DNA of 64,000 nucleotides, taken from NCBI GenBank assembly GCA_019419995.1, contig JAHZHZ010000006.1:54300-118299 (forward strand), read 5' to 3'. The translations under genes were made by a program, and so were the position numbers. The stretch comes from Clostridiales bacterium (GTDB lineage: Bacteria > Bacillota > Clostridia > Christensenellales > Aristaeellaceae). The notes below the pieces were generated by a model that was not told the origin of the DNA, searched no databases, and saw nothing but the letters and a program-made list of their open reading frames with translations. Position 1 is the stretch's first letter; every line of letters begins with the position of its first letter. Positions 44,210 through 52,683 of this stretch are shown here, in pieces.

Positions 44210-44926
44210 TCAACGCAAGGTGACCAAATCCGCCATAATCCAGGGAATCGTCACGGATGCCCCCATAATGGTTTCATAAGTCATCAAATCCATGTAAACA
44301 CCCGATACGGTTACTTTATCATCTTCCAAGATGCGGCTGTAATTTTCAGGTATAGCCATGCTCACATAAACAACGTCATCATAATTACCGCGGGATGCAA
44401 TGCGGAAGGATACATATCCCTCCTCTTCGATTACTTGAAGAACCTTTCCATCAAACTTGACGTATTTACCCGTATAATCAGAGGGATTGCGGGACACGCC
44501 CTTATAATCCAAACTTTCATATACGATTGCCTTAGGCGCATCTGCCGCAAAGAGAGCTTCCTGCGTTTCTACATCAGCTTTTCCAGTTACCGCCAACCCA
44601 GCTTGATTCTGAAAACTGCTCACCGCACTGGAAGTGCCTCCACCGTAATCTCCATCAACCGCCCCACTCAGATACCCCAAATCTTTCAACCGCTGTTGAA
44701 GATTTTTGACGTCGTCTCCCTTGCTTCCCCGCTCCAATTCAGTATATGCCTGCTCAGGAACTTCCTGGGGAGTTTCCGTTTCCTCGGACTGCGCTTCTTC
44801 ATCCCCCAGCAATTCCTCAATTATGGCAATAAGCTCTTCCTTTGTTTTGTTCTCAAGATCAGAAGCCATGGCCGCCGAACTGATTATCATAGTAAAAACT
44901 AAAAGCCACACCACAATTTTCCTCAT
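44210..44926 (-). CDS. Secreted peptidoglycan-binding protein
   Basis: 238 residues. A signal peptide (about 1-23; SSAAMAS) is followed by a Glu-rich spacer (about 25-60) and one PG_binding_1 domain (about 60-125; DVKNLQQRLKDLGYLSGAVDGDYG). The C-terminal domain (about 135-238; YVKFDGKVLQVIEEEGYVSFRIA, VSGVYMDL) has an OB-fold-like look, as in other proteins that test tolerance to wall or salt stress, but no firm function. Start at 44926 has GGAGG 8 bases upstream. It has its own consensus promoter. Confidence 0.82.
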   Translation of the reverse strand: MRKIVVWLLVFTMIISSAAMASDLENKTKEELIAIIEELLGDEEAQSEETETPQEVPEQAYTELERGSKGDDVKNLQQRLKDLGYLSGAVDGDYGGGTSSAVSSFQNQAGLAVTGKADVETQEALFAADAPKAIVYESLDYKGVSRNPSDYTGKYVKFDGKVLQVIEEEGYVSFRIASRGNYDDVVYVSMAIPENYSRILEDDKVTVSGVYMDLMTYETIMGASVTIPWIMADLVTLR

Positions 44927-44965
44927 ACCCTTACCCTCCATGTTCAGTTCTATAAAATGACACAA

Positions 44966-45349
44966 TATTTAATTTTATTATATTTGTATACAGCATATTT
45001 GTCAAGTATACATGTCAAATTCATCATTAATGCCGCAAGCAACAACAAATTAAGAGAAGATTTTAAAAATTTAGATGGAACTTTCAGAATCATGTTCATG
45101 AGCGGTAAAATTGAGAAAAACACTTCCCCTTATAGAGAGTGTCCTACAAGACATTTGTTCTCCTTCGCATCTTCCCAATTGCGCCGTATTCGATGAGTAT
45201 AAAGCCCACTTTCCATTGACAGTCTATAAATATCGGCGCTTTTTATCGGGATTGCGTGAAAAAAAATGGTTTCTTAATGCAGAGACCGCCATTGGCAGGT
45301 ATAATAATAGGGAAACCGTTTTGTAACTTCAAATATTTGAGAGGAAAGC
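44966..45349. other. AT-rich intergenic stretch before mnmG
   Basis: About 380 bases, clearly lower in G+C than the neighbouring genes. The left end holds the promoter of the gene at 44926. A TATAAT at 45300-45305 may serve mnmG but lacks a good -35. Open frames such as 44957-45196 show no ribosome site or motif. Nothing else is recognised. Confidence 0.5.
44977..45005 (-). promoter_or_regulatory. Consensus sigma-A promoter of the peptidoglycan-binding protein gene
   Basis: TTGACA (45000-45005) and TATAAT (44977-44982) on the minus strand, 17 bases apart. Confidence 0.9.
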
Positions 45350-47176
45350 ATGAATTTCAGCGATACTTACGACGTGGTGGTGGTAGGTGCAGGACACGCA
45401 GGCTGCGAAGCTGCCCTGGCCTGTGCCCGCATGGGCCACAAGACCTTGCTGGTAACCCTCAACCTAGATTCCCTGGCCATGATGCCCTGCAATCCTGCCA
45501 TTGGTGGCACAGCCAAAGGACATCTGGTACGGGAGTTGGACGCCCTAGGCGGGGAGATGGGCCGTGCCATCGATGATGTGTTCATTCAAAGCCGCATGCT
45601 CAACACGGGCAAGGGCCCCGCGGTGCATTCCCTGCGAGCCCAGGCAGACAAAAAAGCCTATCAAAAACGCATGCGCCGAGCGGTGGACAATTGCGAAAAT
45701 CTGGATCTGCGTCAAGCAGAAGTCAAGCGCCTGCTGCTGGTCAACGGCCGGGTGGTGGGTGTGGAGACCACCACGGGCTCGTGCGTGGGGTGCCGGGCTG
45801 TAATCATCTGCACGGGCGTATATTTAAAAGCCCGCATCATCATTGGCGAATGCAGTTGGAACGGTGGTCCCCAAGGCCTGCTGGCGGCCAACGCCCTGAC
45901 GGAAAATTTGATGGATCTGGGCTTTTCCATTCGCCGCTTCAAGACCGGTACGCCCGCTCGGCTGGATGGGCGCACCATCGATTTTTCCAAAATGGAACCC
46001 CAAGAGGGCGATGATCCGGTGGTGCCCTTCTCCTTTCTCACAGATCCCACCACCCTGCGCAATCGCGCCCGCTGTTACCTGACCTATACTACGCCCGAGA
46101 CTCACAAGGTCATCTTGGATAATCTGCACCGAGCGCCCATGTACTCCGGAGCCATCAACGGCACCGGTGCCCGCTACTGCCCCTCCATCGAGGACAAAAT
46201 CGTGCGCTTTAAAGATAAAGAGCGCCATCCCATCTTTTTGGAGCCGGAAGGACTGGATACCAACGAATGGTATGTACAAGGCATGTCCACCTCCATGCCC
46301 GAGGACGTTCAGCGAATGATTTACGCCACAGTGCCGGGACTGGAGCAGGCCAAGGTGCTGCGCCTGGCCTACGCCATCGAATATGACTGCATCGATCCCC
46401 GTCAGTTGGATGCCAGCTTCCGGGCACGGCACATCGAAGGCTTGTACTTTGCCGGTCAGGTCAACGGCACCTCCGGCTATGAGGAGGCTGCCGCCCAGGG
46501 CCTGTACGCTGGCATCAATGCTTCACTGTGGCTATCCGGGCGCAAACCCATGTTGCTGACCCGAGCAGACGCCTACATCGGCGTGCTTGTGGACGACCTG
46601 GTAACCAAGGGCGTGGACGAGCCTTATCGAATGATGACCAGTCGGGCCGAATATCGACTGCTGCTGCGCCAGGACAACGCAGATCTGCGGTTGACCGAAC
46701 TGGGGTATCGGGTGGGCCTAGCTTCCCAGGAGCGTTTATGGCGCATGGAAGAAAAGCGGCGCCTGACAGAGGAGGCCATCGGCGCCCTGTCTCATCTGCA
46801 CCTGATCGAGAAGCTGCGCCGGGCTGAGGAGAGCTACGACCATTTGCGCCAGGTAAAACCGGAATTGCCGGACTTCCCTCCGGAAATCAAGCAACAGGCG
46901 GAAATTGAGGTCAAGTATGAGGGCTATATCATCCGCCAGCAGGCGGAAGAAAAGAAGTTCCGGAAGATGGAGGACACCCCCCTGCCCGAGGATGCAGACT
47001 ATCTGTCCATGTCCGGGCTGCGCATTGAGGCCCGACAGAAGCTGGATCGTCAACGTCCCCGCTCCCTGGGGCAGGCCTCCCGCATTCCCGGCGTGTCCCC
47101 CGGGGACGTGACGGTATTGATGATCTGGCTCAAGAGCCTGGGTGCAAAGCCCGATACGGAGGAAAAAGATGATTGA
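45350..47176 (+). CDS. mnmG: tRNA uridine-5-carboxymethylaminomethyl modification enzyme MnmG
   Basis: FAD enzyme that, with MnmE, modifies U34 of several tRNAs. 608 residues. The N-terminal FAD loop is VVVGAGHAGCEAALACARMG. CNPAIGGTAKGHLVRELDALGG, INGTGARYCPSIEDK and GQVNGTSGYEEAAAQGL are MnmG signatures. GAGAGGA lies 6 bases before the ATG. It overlaps rsmG, the common mnmG-rsmG pair; mnmE is not in the window. Confidence 0.97.
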   Translation: MNFSDTYDVVVVGAGHAGCEAALACARMGHKTLLVTLNLDSLAMMPCNPAIGGTAKGHLVRELDALGGEMGRAIDDVFIQSRMLNTGKGPAVHSLRAQADKKAYQKRMRRAVDNCENLDLRQAEVKRLLLVNGRVVGVETTTGSCVGCRAVIICTGVYLKARIIIGECSWNGGPQGLLAANALTENLMDLGFSIRRFKTGTPARLDGRTIDFSKMEPQEGDDPVVPFSFLTDPTTLRNRARCYLTYTTPETHKVILDNLHRAPMYSGAINGTGARYCPSIEDKIVRFKDKERHPIFLEPEGLDTNEWYVQGMSTSMPEDVQRMIYATVPGLEQAKVLRLAYAIEYDCIDPRQLDASFRARHIEGLYFAGQVNGTSGYEEAAAQGLYAGINASLWLSGRKPMLLTRADAYIGVLVDDLVTKGVDEPYRMMTSRAEYRLLLRQDNADLRLTELGYRVGLASQERLWRMEEKRRLTEEAIGALSHLHLIEKLRRAEESYDHLRQVKPELPDFPPEIKQQAEIEVKYEGYIIRQQAEEKKFRKMEDTPLPEDADYLSMSGLRIEARQKLDRQRPRSLGQASRIPGVSPGDVTVLMIWLKSLGAKPDTEEKDD

Positions 47177-47897
47177 TCTGCTGATGCAGCGCGCCTCAGA
47201 GGCGTCTATCCCCCTGGACCGAACACAGGCAGAACAGATCTGTGCCTATCACCATCTGCTGGTAGAAGCCAATACCCGCTTCAACCTGACCCGGGTGAGC
47301 GACGATCCTGCCGAAGCCATCGACCGAAATTACTTGGACAGCCTATCTCCTTTGGCCAAGGGCCTGCCTGGAAATATCCGGCGCGCCGTGGATGTGGGCT
47401 CAGGCGCCGGCTTTCCGGGCATTCCTCTGAGCATTTGCCTGCCAGAGGTGGAATTTGTGCTGATGGACTCCCTGGGCAAAAGGGTAGACTTTTTAAACGA
47501 CGTAATCTCCAGGTTGGGCCTCAACGCCCAAGCGGTTCACCTGCGGGCAGAGGATGGGGCGCGCATACCCGAATACCGGGAGAATTTTGATCTGGCCACG
47601 GCCCGGGCTGTAGCCGCGCTGAACCTGTTGGCAGAATACCTGCTGCCCTTTGTGCGGCCCGGTGGATATATGCTGGCTTATAAGGGACCCACGCTGGAAC
47701 AGGAGCTGCCCGATGCTCGCCTTGCCTTAAAGCTGCTGGGCGGACGCTTCCTGCGGGACGAAAGCTTTGCCCTGCCCGGTCGGGATTGGGATCACCGGCT
47801 GTGTTGGATTGAAAAATGGGCGCCTACTCCCTCAAAATATCCCCGCAAAGCGGGAAAGCCTGCCGCTGCACCTCTGGGTGGGAAGGGAAAAGAGTAG
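47169..47897 (+). CDS. rsmG: 16S rRNA (guanine527-N7)-methyltransferase RsmG
   Basis: 242 residues. The SAM site is VDVGSGAGFPGIPLSICLP. FNLTRV and ATARAVAALNLLAEYLLPFVRPGG are conserved family stretches. The start at 47169 overlaps the mnmG stop by 8 bases and has GGAGG 6 bases upstream. The last 25 residues (basic, Lys/Pro/Gly) extend beyond the usual end. RsmG loss gives low-level streptomycin resistance in other bacteria. Confidence 0.95.
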   Translation: MIDLLMQRASEASIPLDRTQAEQICAYHHLLVEANTRFNLTRVSDDPAEAIDRNYLDSLSPLAKGLPGNIRRAVDVGSGAGFPGIPLSICLPEVEFVLMDSLGKRVDFLNDVISRLGLNAQAVHLRAEDGARIPEYRENFDLATARAVAALNLLAEYLLPFVRPGGYMLAYKGPTLEQELPDARLALKLLGGRFLRDESFALPGRDWDHRLCWIEKWAPTPSKYPRKAGKPAAAPLGGKGKE

Positions 47898-48144
47898 TTC
47901 ATTTTTTGCATAACCAATGGCCAGCCATGGGGAGAAACTGGTTCTTAAACGGGCCCAAATCGGCCGTTCTGCGGCGGATTTTAGAAAAGACGGGCGCGGT
48001 TGTGACAATGTACGCAATATGTCATAAAGTATTTTCAAATTGTTTACCGTTTTGAAGGTATAATTCATCCAATTGGAGGCTATAATATCTCTCACTTGGA
48101 GGAAAAGCTTTCAAGAAACAACATTGATTTGGGAGGACAATTCC

Positions 48145-48375
48145 ATGAAGAAGATTATCGCACTGGTTCTGGTTATGATGCTGGCTGTGGTTTGCCTGAG
48201 CGCCTGCTCCAACAAGAGCACCACCACTACCACCGCGACCGAGGCTCCCGCTGAGGCCACCGAGGCTCCCGCCGAGGCCACCGAAGCTCCCGCTGAGGCC
48301 ACTGAAGCTCCCGCTGAAGCCACCGAAGCTCCCGCTGAAGCTACTGCCGAAGCGACCACTGAGCCCGCAGCCTAA
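48145..48375 (+). CDS. Small repeat lipoprotein (EAPAEAT repeats)
   Basis: 76 residues. A lipoprotein signal (MKKIIALVLVMMLAVVCLSAC) with lipobox LSAC predicts attachment at Cys21. The mature chain is only SNKSTTTTT and about six tandem EAPAEAT units, low in complexity and very acidic. It has no folded domain. GGGAGG is 8 bases before the ATG. A strong terminator follows at once. Possible roles are a spacer in the wall, a highly expressed acidic surface coat, or a truncated relic of a larger lipoprotein; function unknown. Confidence 0.7.
   Translation: MKKIIALVLVMMLAVVCLSACSNKSTTTTTATEAPAEATEAPAEATEAPAEATEAPAEATEAPAEATAEATTEPAA
48244..48350 (+). repeat. Tandem 21-base repeat inside the lipoprotein gene
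   Basis: About five consecutive copies of a 21-base unit (GAGGCTCCCGCTGAGGCCAC and variants) encode EAPAEAT. Copies differ mainly at third codon positions, so the number may vary between strains. Confidence 0.85.
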
Positions 48376-48390
48376 TTTTTCTGAGTTACA

Positions 48391-48430
48391 ACAGGGAAGG
48401 CCGCAGCGAATGCTGCGGCCTTCCCTGTTT
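48391..48430 (+). terminator. Terminator after the lipoprotein gene
   Basis: A perfect 17-bp stem (ACAGGGAAGGCCGCAGC) with a GAAT loop and TTT. Confidence 0.9.
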
Positions 48431-48512
48431 GTGAGCAAAGCACTGATCGAAAGAAAACAAAACCACAAAGACCATTGTAGAATCTGCGGCTATCAGGGCG
48501 CAGGCAAACATT

Positions 48513-48551
48513 TGGGCAGGGAAAGTCCCTAAGTTCCACCATTCCCTGCCC
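48513..48551. other. Inverted repeat upstream of ybaB
   Basis: GGGCAGGGA and TCCCTGCCC enclose 21 bases. No T run follows on either strand. It lies just upstream of the ybaB promoter and could be an operator or an RNA structure. Confidence 0.35.
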
Positions 48552-48567
48552 GTCCATAGAATTGGGC

Positions 48568-48596
48568 TTTACGTATCGGGAAAAATCATGTATAAT
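48568..48596 (+). promoter_or_regulatory. Sigma-A promoter of ybaB-recR
   Basis: TTTACG (48568-48573) and TATAAT (48591-48596), 17 bases apart. Confidence 0.75.
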
Positions 48597-48654
48597 AGAC
48601 GGAGTAATGATGATAAACCATGCGCCCGGAGGCGCGGGAAGGACGGTATAGAGC

Positions 48655-48996
48655 ATGGCAAGAGGCGGATTCCCGAACATGATGGGGGGCAACATGCAGC
48701 AGCTGGCGCGCCAGGCGCAGAAGCTACAGCAGCAGATGACAAAAAAGCAGGAAGAAATTGAGGCTCAGGAATTTGAAGCCAGCGCCGGTGGTGGTATGGC
48801 CACGGCAAGGGTCAATGGTAAAAAGGAGCTGGTCTCCCTGACCATCAAGCCAGAAGCCGTGGATCCAGACGACGTGGAAATGCTTCAGGATCTGATCCTC
48901 GCTGCGGTAAACGAGGCCCTGCGGGAAGCTTCGGAGACCATGGAGCGGGAGATGGGCAAGATGACCGGCGGTCTGGGCATGCCTGGCCTATTCTAA
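48655..48996 (+). CDS. YbaB/EbfC family nucleoid-associated protein
   Basis: 113 residues. A Met/Gly/Gln-rich start is followed by the helix LARQAQKLQQQMTKKQEEIEAQEFEASAGGG-type sequence and the strand ATARVNGKKELVSLTIKPEAVDPDDVEMLQDL that define the family. It is a small DNA-binding dimer. It precedes recR, as in most bacteria, but dnaX is elsewhere. Confidence 0.93.
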   Translation: MARGGFPNMMGGNMQQLARQAQKLQQQMTKKQEEIEAQEFEASAGGGMATARVNGKKELVSLTIKPEAVDPDDVEMLQDLILAAVNEALREASETMEREMGKMTGGLGMPGLF

Positions 48997-49024
48997 TCCT
49001 GGCGTTTAGCGAGAAAAACGTATC

Positions 49025-49055
49025 GTGCCCGGCGCTGTCGCCGGGCGCGATTTTA
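49025..49055 (+). terminator. Hairpin between ybaB and recR
   Basis: GCCCGGCG/CGCCGGGC with a CTGT loop, followed by CGATTTT. It may lower transcription into recR. Confidence 0.55.
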
Positions 49056-49104
49056 TGGCCTGCGGAAAAATACCTGCGGGAACTGTAAAACCATTGGGGG
49101 CAAC

Positions 49105-49701
49105 ATGGCGGACGTAGAAGCAATTTCCAGGCTGGTAAACCAGCTGAGCAAGCTGCCGGGCATCGGGCGAAAGACAGCCCAGCGACTGGCGTATCATATC
49201 ATTTCCCAACCAGAAGATCAGGTACGGGAATTGGCAGTAGCCATTTTTAACGGCAAAAAGGCCGTTCATTTCTGTCCGGTCTGCGGCAATTTTACCGACG
49301 TGGATCCCTGCGCCATCTGTTCCGACTCCAACCGGCGCAAGGATGTGATCTGCGTAGTGAAGGACCCCCGGGACGTCAACGCCATGGAGCGCATGCGGGA
49401 CTACAATGGCCTCTATCATGTGCTTCACGGGGTCATCTCTCCCATGGACGGCATTGGCCCGGACGACATCCGCATTCGGGAGCTGATGCAGCGACTTTCC
49501 AGCGGCGAAGTGAAGGAAGTGGTACTGGCCACCAATCCAGATGTGGAAGGCGAGGCCACCGCCGCCTACATTGCCAGGCTGATCAAGCCCATGGGCATTC
49601 GCGTCACCCGCATCGCCCATGGCGTTCCGGTGGGAGGAGAGCTGGAATATACTGATGAAGTGACCCTGCTGCGGGCCTTCCAGGGGCGCAGGGAACTATA
49701 A
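49105..49701 (+). CDS. recR: Recombination mediator RecR
   Basis: 198 residues. A helix-hairpin-helix (KLPGIGRKTAQRLAYHI), a four-cysteine zinc finger (CPVCGNFTDVDPCAIC) and a Toprim domain (CVVKDPRDVNAMERM; VVLATNPDVEGEATAAY) are in the usual order. It acts with RecO and RecF to load RecA on gapped DNA. Confidence 0.97.
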   Translation: MADVEAISRLVNQLSKLPGIGRKTAQRLAYHIISQPEDQVRELAVAIFNGKKAVHFCPVCGNFTDVDPCAICSDSNRRKDVICVVKDPRDVNAMERMRDYNGLYHVLHGVISPMDGIGPDDIRIRELMQRLSSGEVKEVVLATNPDVEGEATAAYIARLIKPMGIRVTRIAHGVPVGGELEYTDEVTLLRAFQGRREL

Positions 49702-49756
49702 AGATAAAATTGCGTGTAAACTTTCATTACACAGGCAAATTCTCCGCTGAAAACTA

Positions 49757-49785
49757 TTGACAAGACGGTTCCGTTTTGATATAAT
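49757..49785 (+). promoter_or_regulatory. Perfect consensus promoter of the tRNA cluster
   Basis: TTGACA (49757-49762) and TATAAT (49780-49785), exactly 17 bases apart, 39 bases before the first tRNA. Confidence 0.92.
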
Positions 49786-49824
49786 TCTATATGTCGCTTC
49801 GGGCACTGCTCTTGGATACAGCGT

Positions 49825-49901
49825 CGGGGTGTGGCGCAGTTTGGTAGCGCACGTGCTTTGGGAGCATGGGGCCGCAGGTTCGAATCCTGTCACCCCGACC
49901 A
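49825..49901 (+). tRNA. tRNA-Pro (TGG)
   Basis: Acceptor CGGGGTG/CACCCCG, T arm GGTTCGAATCC, anticodon loop TTTGGGA. CCA is encoded. Confidence 0.96.
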
Positions 49902-49905
49902 GTGT

Positions 49906-49980
49906 GACCTCTTGGTCAAGCGGTTAAGACACCGCCCTTTCACGGCGGTAACACGGGTTCGAGTCCCGTAGAGGTCACCA
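49906..49980 (+). tRNA. tRNA-Glu (TTC)
   Basis: Acceptor GACCTCT/AGAGGTC, anticodon loop CTTTCAC within the CCGCC/GGCGG stem, encoded CCA. Confidence 0.95.
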
Positions 49981-49996
49981 TTTTTCCTATGGTTTT

Positions 49997-50073
49997 GGGC
50001 CTTTAGCTCAGTTGGTTAGAGCAGTCGGCTCATAACCGATCGGTCCAGGGTTCGAGTCCCTGAGGGCCCACCA
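49997..50073 (+). tRNA. tRNA with CAT anticodon (Ile2 or elongator Met)
   Basis: Acceptor GGGCCTT/AGGGCCC, anticodon loop CTCATAA, encoded CCA. It lacks initiator features. The D arm and anticodon stem (TTTAGCTCAGTTGGTTAGAG, CGGCTCATAACCG) resemble the tRNA-Ile whose C34 is changed to lysidine, but elongator tRNA-Met is also possible. Confidence 0.9.
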
Positions 50074-50077
50074 ATTT

Positions 50078-50154
50078 GGTGCGGTAGTTCAGTTGGTTAG
50101 AATGCCAGCCTGTCACGCTGGAGGTCGAGGGTTCGAGCCCCTTCCGCATCGCCA
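50078..50154 (+). tRNA. tRNA-Asp (GTC)
   Basis: Acceptor GGTGCGG/CCGCATC, anticodon loop CTGTCAC, discriminator G and encoded CCA. Confidence 0.96.
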
Positions 50155-50158
50155 GATG

Positions 50159-50186
50159 AGCGCTCTGATGTATCGGAGCGCTTTTT
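50159..50186 (+). terminator. Terminator of the tRNA operon
   Basis: AGCGCTC/GAGCGCT stem and T5. Confidence 0.9.
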
Positions 50187-50276
50187 CTATGCCGGTTTGC
50201 CTTCTGAAGTTCTTCCTTGCCTTTCGTTGGAAGAACGCAAGTCCCCTGAAATGCGTTGGGAAAGAGGGAAAATACG

Positions 50277-50900
50277 ATGGATGCGCTCTTTGCCATTTTT
50301 GAAATTATGGGCACCGTTTCCTTTGCAATCTCCGGCGCCATGGAGGCCATACGTCATGGCATGGATCTTTTCGGCGTAGCCATGCTGGGGGTGATTACCG
50401 CCACGGGTGGAGGCGTATTGCGGGATCTGGTGATTGGGGAAACACCGCCAAGGGTGTTTCGAGATCCCAGCTGCGCCCTGCTAGCCCTGGGAGTGGCGCT
50501 GGGGGTCTTTCTGGTATTGCGCTGCCTGCACTCCATGGAGAAAGCCTTTGTGCGCGTTCGGGAAGGACTGTATTTTTTGGCGGACACGGTGGGTCTGGCA
50601 GCCTTTACCGTGCTGGGTATAGAAACCGCCGGGAAAGGCAACGGAGCGCTTCTGCTATTTGTAGGCGTAATCACCGGCGTGGGAGGCGGTGTACTGCGAG
50701 ACGTGCTGGCGGGCAGCGTGCCCAGCATTTTCCGCAAGCACATTTATGCACTGGCCTCAGCGGCAGGTGCCGTGGCAGATATCCTGCTCATGCGCCTCTG
50801 GGGCAATGAAGCTGCCATGCTCACCGGCTTCTGCGTGGTGGTACTCATCCGCCTGTTGGCAGCAAAGTACCGCTGGAATCTGCCCCGAATTCAAGCATAA
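50277..50900 (+). CDS. TRIC/UPF0126 family membrane protein (YicG-like)
   Basis: 207 residues, six to seven helices. Two internal repeats carry the family motif GVITATGGGVLRDLVIG and GVITGVGGGVLRDVLAG. Bacterial TRIC homologues form trimeric potassium-type channels; some UPF0126 members move glycine or other small solutes. Start at 50277 has GAGGGA upstream; the longer frame has no site. Confidence 0.88.
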   Translation: MDALFAIFEIMGTVSFAISGAMEAIRHGMDLFGVAMLGVITATGGGVLRDLVIGETPPRVFRDPSCALLALGVALGVFLVLRCLHSMEKAFVRVREGLYFLADTVGLAAFTVLGIETAGKGNGALLLFVGVITGVGGGVLRDVLAGSVPSIFRKHIYALASAAGAVADILLMRLWGNEAAMLTGFCVVVLIRLLAAKYRWNLPRIQA

Positions 50901-50935
50901 TTGACGAACCTAGCATCCCCCTTCTGGTCATCAAT

Positions 50936-50967
50936 AAGCAGGCCTTTCAAGGCTTGCTGTTTTTTTA
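50936..50967 (+). terminator. Terminator after the TRIC gene
   Basis: AGCAGGCCTT/AAGGCTTGCT stem with one G-U pair and a T7 run. Confidence 0.85.
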
Positions 50968-50976
50968 TGTCCGCCC

Positions 50977-51005
50977 TTGCCACAGGCCTCGGTTTTTGAT
51001 AGAAT
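50977..51005 (+). promoter_or_regulatory. Sigma-A promoter of the DUF1576-like gene
   Basis: TTGCCA (50977-50982) and TAGAAT (51000-51005), 17 bases apart. Confidence 0.65.
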
Positions 51006-51023
51006 CAGGATAGATAAACTGCA

Positions 51024-52307
51024 ATGGAAATGAGCGATGCCATGAAATTTTTATCGGTGGAAAAGATAAAGGCAGACCCCAATCTGCTGTACCACATGCT
51101 GCTGGCCGTAGCTGCGCTACTGGCGGTGTTTGCGGTGATTTTGCAGCCAAACCTCAGTTTGCTGACAGGATTGTGGAAAATTCAACTGGGGCACGCGGGA
51201 TTAATTACCGATCCCATCGTTACCGGTGGGCCGGGCGCAGCGCTGATGAACGCCTCCGTGATGCTGCTGCTGAGTACGCTGTTGGTGCGCCTGCAAAGGA
51301 TGCCCTTTACCGGGCTCACCGTGGCCTGCCTGTACATGATGGCAGGCTTTGCCCTGTTGGGCAAAAATGCCGTAAACAGCTTTCCCATCGTGCTGGGCGG
51401 CTTTGCCTATTCCCGCTATAAGGACGAACCCTTCTCCAAGTATACCTATCTGACGCTGTTTGCTACCTGCCTGTCCCCCATGGTGAGCTACTTTCTGTGG
51501 AGCGCCGATTCCCCCATTCGATTTTTGTATATGTTGCTCATTGGCCTGATCATTGGTTTTGTGATGCCGGCAATTTCCGGCTACACCGTGCGCATCCACC
51601 AAGGCTACAATCTGTACAATGTGGGCTTTTCCGCGGGCTTTACGGGACTGGCGCTGGTGAGCCTGCTGCGGGGTTGGGGCATGGATTTTCACACGGAGAC
51701 CACCTGGAGTGCCGAATACGGCCTGCCATTGACTTTAATGATGCTCTGCCTGCTGGCAGCACTCTTCACCGCAGGCTGGCTGCTGGGTTGCCGCAGCTGG
51801 AAGACGTACCGGCATATCCTGAGCCATTCCGGCCGCTCTGTAACAGACTTTTTTGCCCTGGAAGGCATGGGCCCAACTTTAATGAACATGGCCCTGGTGG
51901 GCACCATTGGGCTTATATACCTGCTCTTGCAAAGGGTACCCCTCAATGGCCCACTGGTATGCTGCCTGTTTGCCATGGCCGGCTTCGGCTGCTTTGGCAA
52001 ACATCCCCGCAACGTACTTCCGGTGATGGCTGGGGCCATTGCAGCCGCATACATCCTGCCCAATTCCAGCCCCACTGCTCCGGGCGTACTGCTGGCTTCG
52101 CTGCTTTGTACCGGGCTTGCCCCCATCTCCGGCCAGTTCGGGGCACTGTGGGGCCTGGCCACCGGCTTTGTACACATGGCCATTGTACAGAACACCTCCT
52201 ACCTCTATGCGGGGCTGAACCTGTACAATAACGGCTTTTCCGCGGGACTGACCTGTATCGTTATGATTCCGCTGATCGAGGCCCTGAAATCCGAACCGGA
52301 GGACTGA
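51024..52307 (+). CDS. DUF1576-like integral membrane protein with internal duplication
   Basis: 427 residues, about 12 helices. The two halves are repeats: GGPGAALMNASVMLLLSTLL...PFTGLTVACLYMMAGFALLGKNAV in the first corresponds to GMGPTLMNMALVGTIGLIYLL...PLNGPLVCCLFAMAGFGCFGKHPR in the second. Each half ends with GYNLYNVGFSAGFTGLALV or GLNLYNNGFSAGLTCIVMI. I assign it to DUF1576 from memory. The N-terminus could also be Met at 51045. The inverted-repeat layout suggests a channel or transporter; function unknown. A small cytoplasmic partner gene follows after 4 bases. Confidence 0.75.
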   Translation: MEMSDAMKFLSVEKIKADPNLLYHMLLAVAALLAVFAVILQPNLSLLTGLWKIQLGHAGLITDPIVTGGPGAALMNASVMLLLSTLLVRLQRMPFTGLTVACLYMMAGFALLGKNAVNSFPIVLGGFAYSRYKDEPFSKYTYLTLFATCLSPMVSYFLWSADSPIRFLYMLLIGLIIGFVMPAISGYTVRIHQGYNLYNVGFSAGFTGLALVSLLRGWGMDFHTETTWSAEYGLPLTLMMLCLLAALFTAGWLLGCRSWKTYRHILSHSGRSVTDFFALEGMGPTLMNMALVGTIGLIYLLLQRVPLNGPLVCCLFAMAGFGCFGKHPRNVLPVMAGAIAAAYILPNSSPTAPGVLLASLLCTGLAPISGQFGALWGLATGFVHMAIVQNTSYLYAGLNLYNNGFSAGLTCIVMIPLIEALKSEPED

Positions 52308-52311
52308 TATT

Positions 52312-52683
52312 ATGAAACCCCATCACAGACACCTGCATCTGGCCCGCCGCAAGATGGCACGCATCCTGGATGAAATTTACACCGCCCTGCTGCACTACGG
52401 CAGCGTTGACGTACGCATGCGAATCATTAAGGAGGAAGACGGATTGCGCCTTTATGTCCAAAGCGATTTTAGCCCCGCCCATATGGATGAACTGCGCCGC
52501 ATGGGCGAGCTATTGCAACCCGCAGTAAAGAGCGCCGCCATGGTAGAAGAATTCTGGGAACTGGCAGGCGAAGATCCTTACACCAGTGAGAGCGAAATGG
52601 CGTTGATCGGCCAGATGGCCGATGAAGTCGCCTTTGTTATTCAGGGAGAAACGGTAAAAATTGAAGTGTTGGTAAAGTATTGA
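52312..52683 (+). CDS. Small cytoplasmic protein coupled to the DUF1576-like gene
   Basis: 123 residues, not recognised. The first 20 residues are His/Arg-rich (MKPHHRHLHLARRKMARIL), followed by alternating beta and helical parts (VDVRMRIIKEEDGLRLYVQ; MDELRRMGELLQPA). There is no membrane segment. GGAGG is 8 bases before the ATG and the gene begins 4 bases after the membrane protein stop, so the two are surely co-translated and may act together. Confidence 0.7.
   Translation: MKPHHRHLHLARRKMARILDEIYTALLHYGSVDVRMRIIKEEDGLRLYVQSDFSPAHMDELRRMGELLQPAVKSAAMVEEFWELAGEDPYTSESEMALIGQMADEVAFVIQGETVKIEVLVKY

Noticed and set aside
44957..45196. Short plus-strand frame in the AT-rich space before mnmG
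   Set aside because: Starts inside the promoter of the opposite gene, with no ribosome site or family likeness.
48513..48551. SRP RNA or 6S RNA upstream of ybaB
   Set aside because: The hairpin is too short and lacks the conserved tetraloop or bulge motifs of these RNAs.
50977..51044. Start of the DUF1576-like protein fixed at 51024
   Set aside because: A start at 51045 is equally possible because neither ATG has a strong ribosome site; the longer form was kept without claiming certainty.
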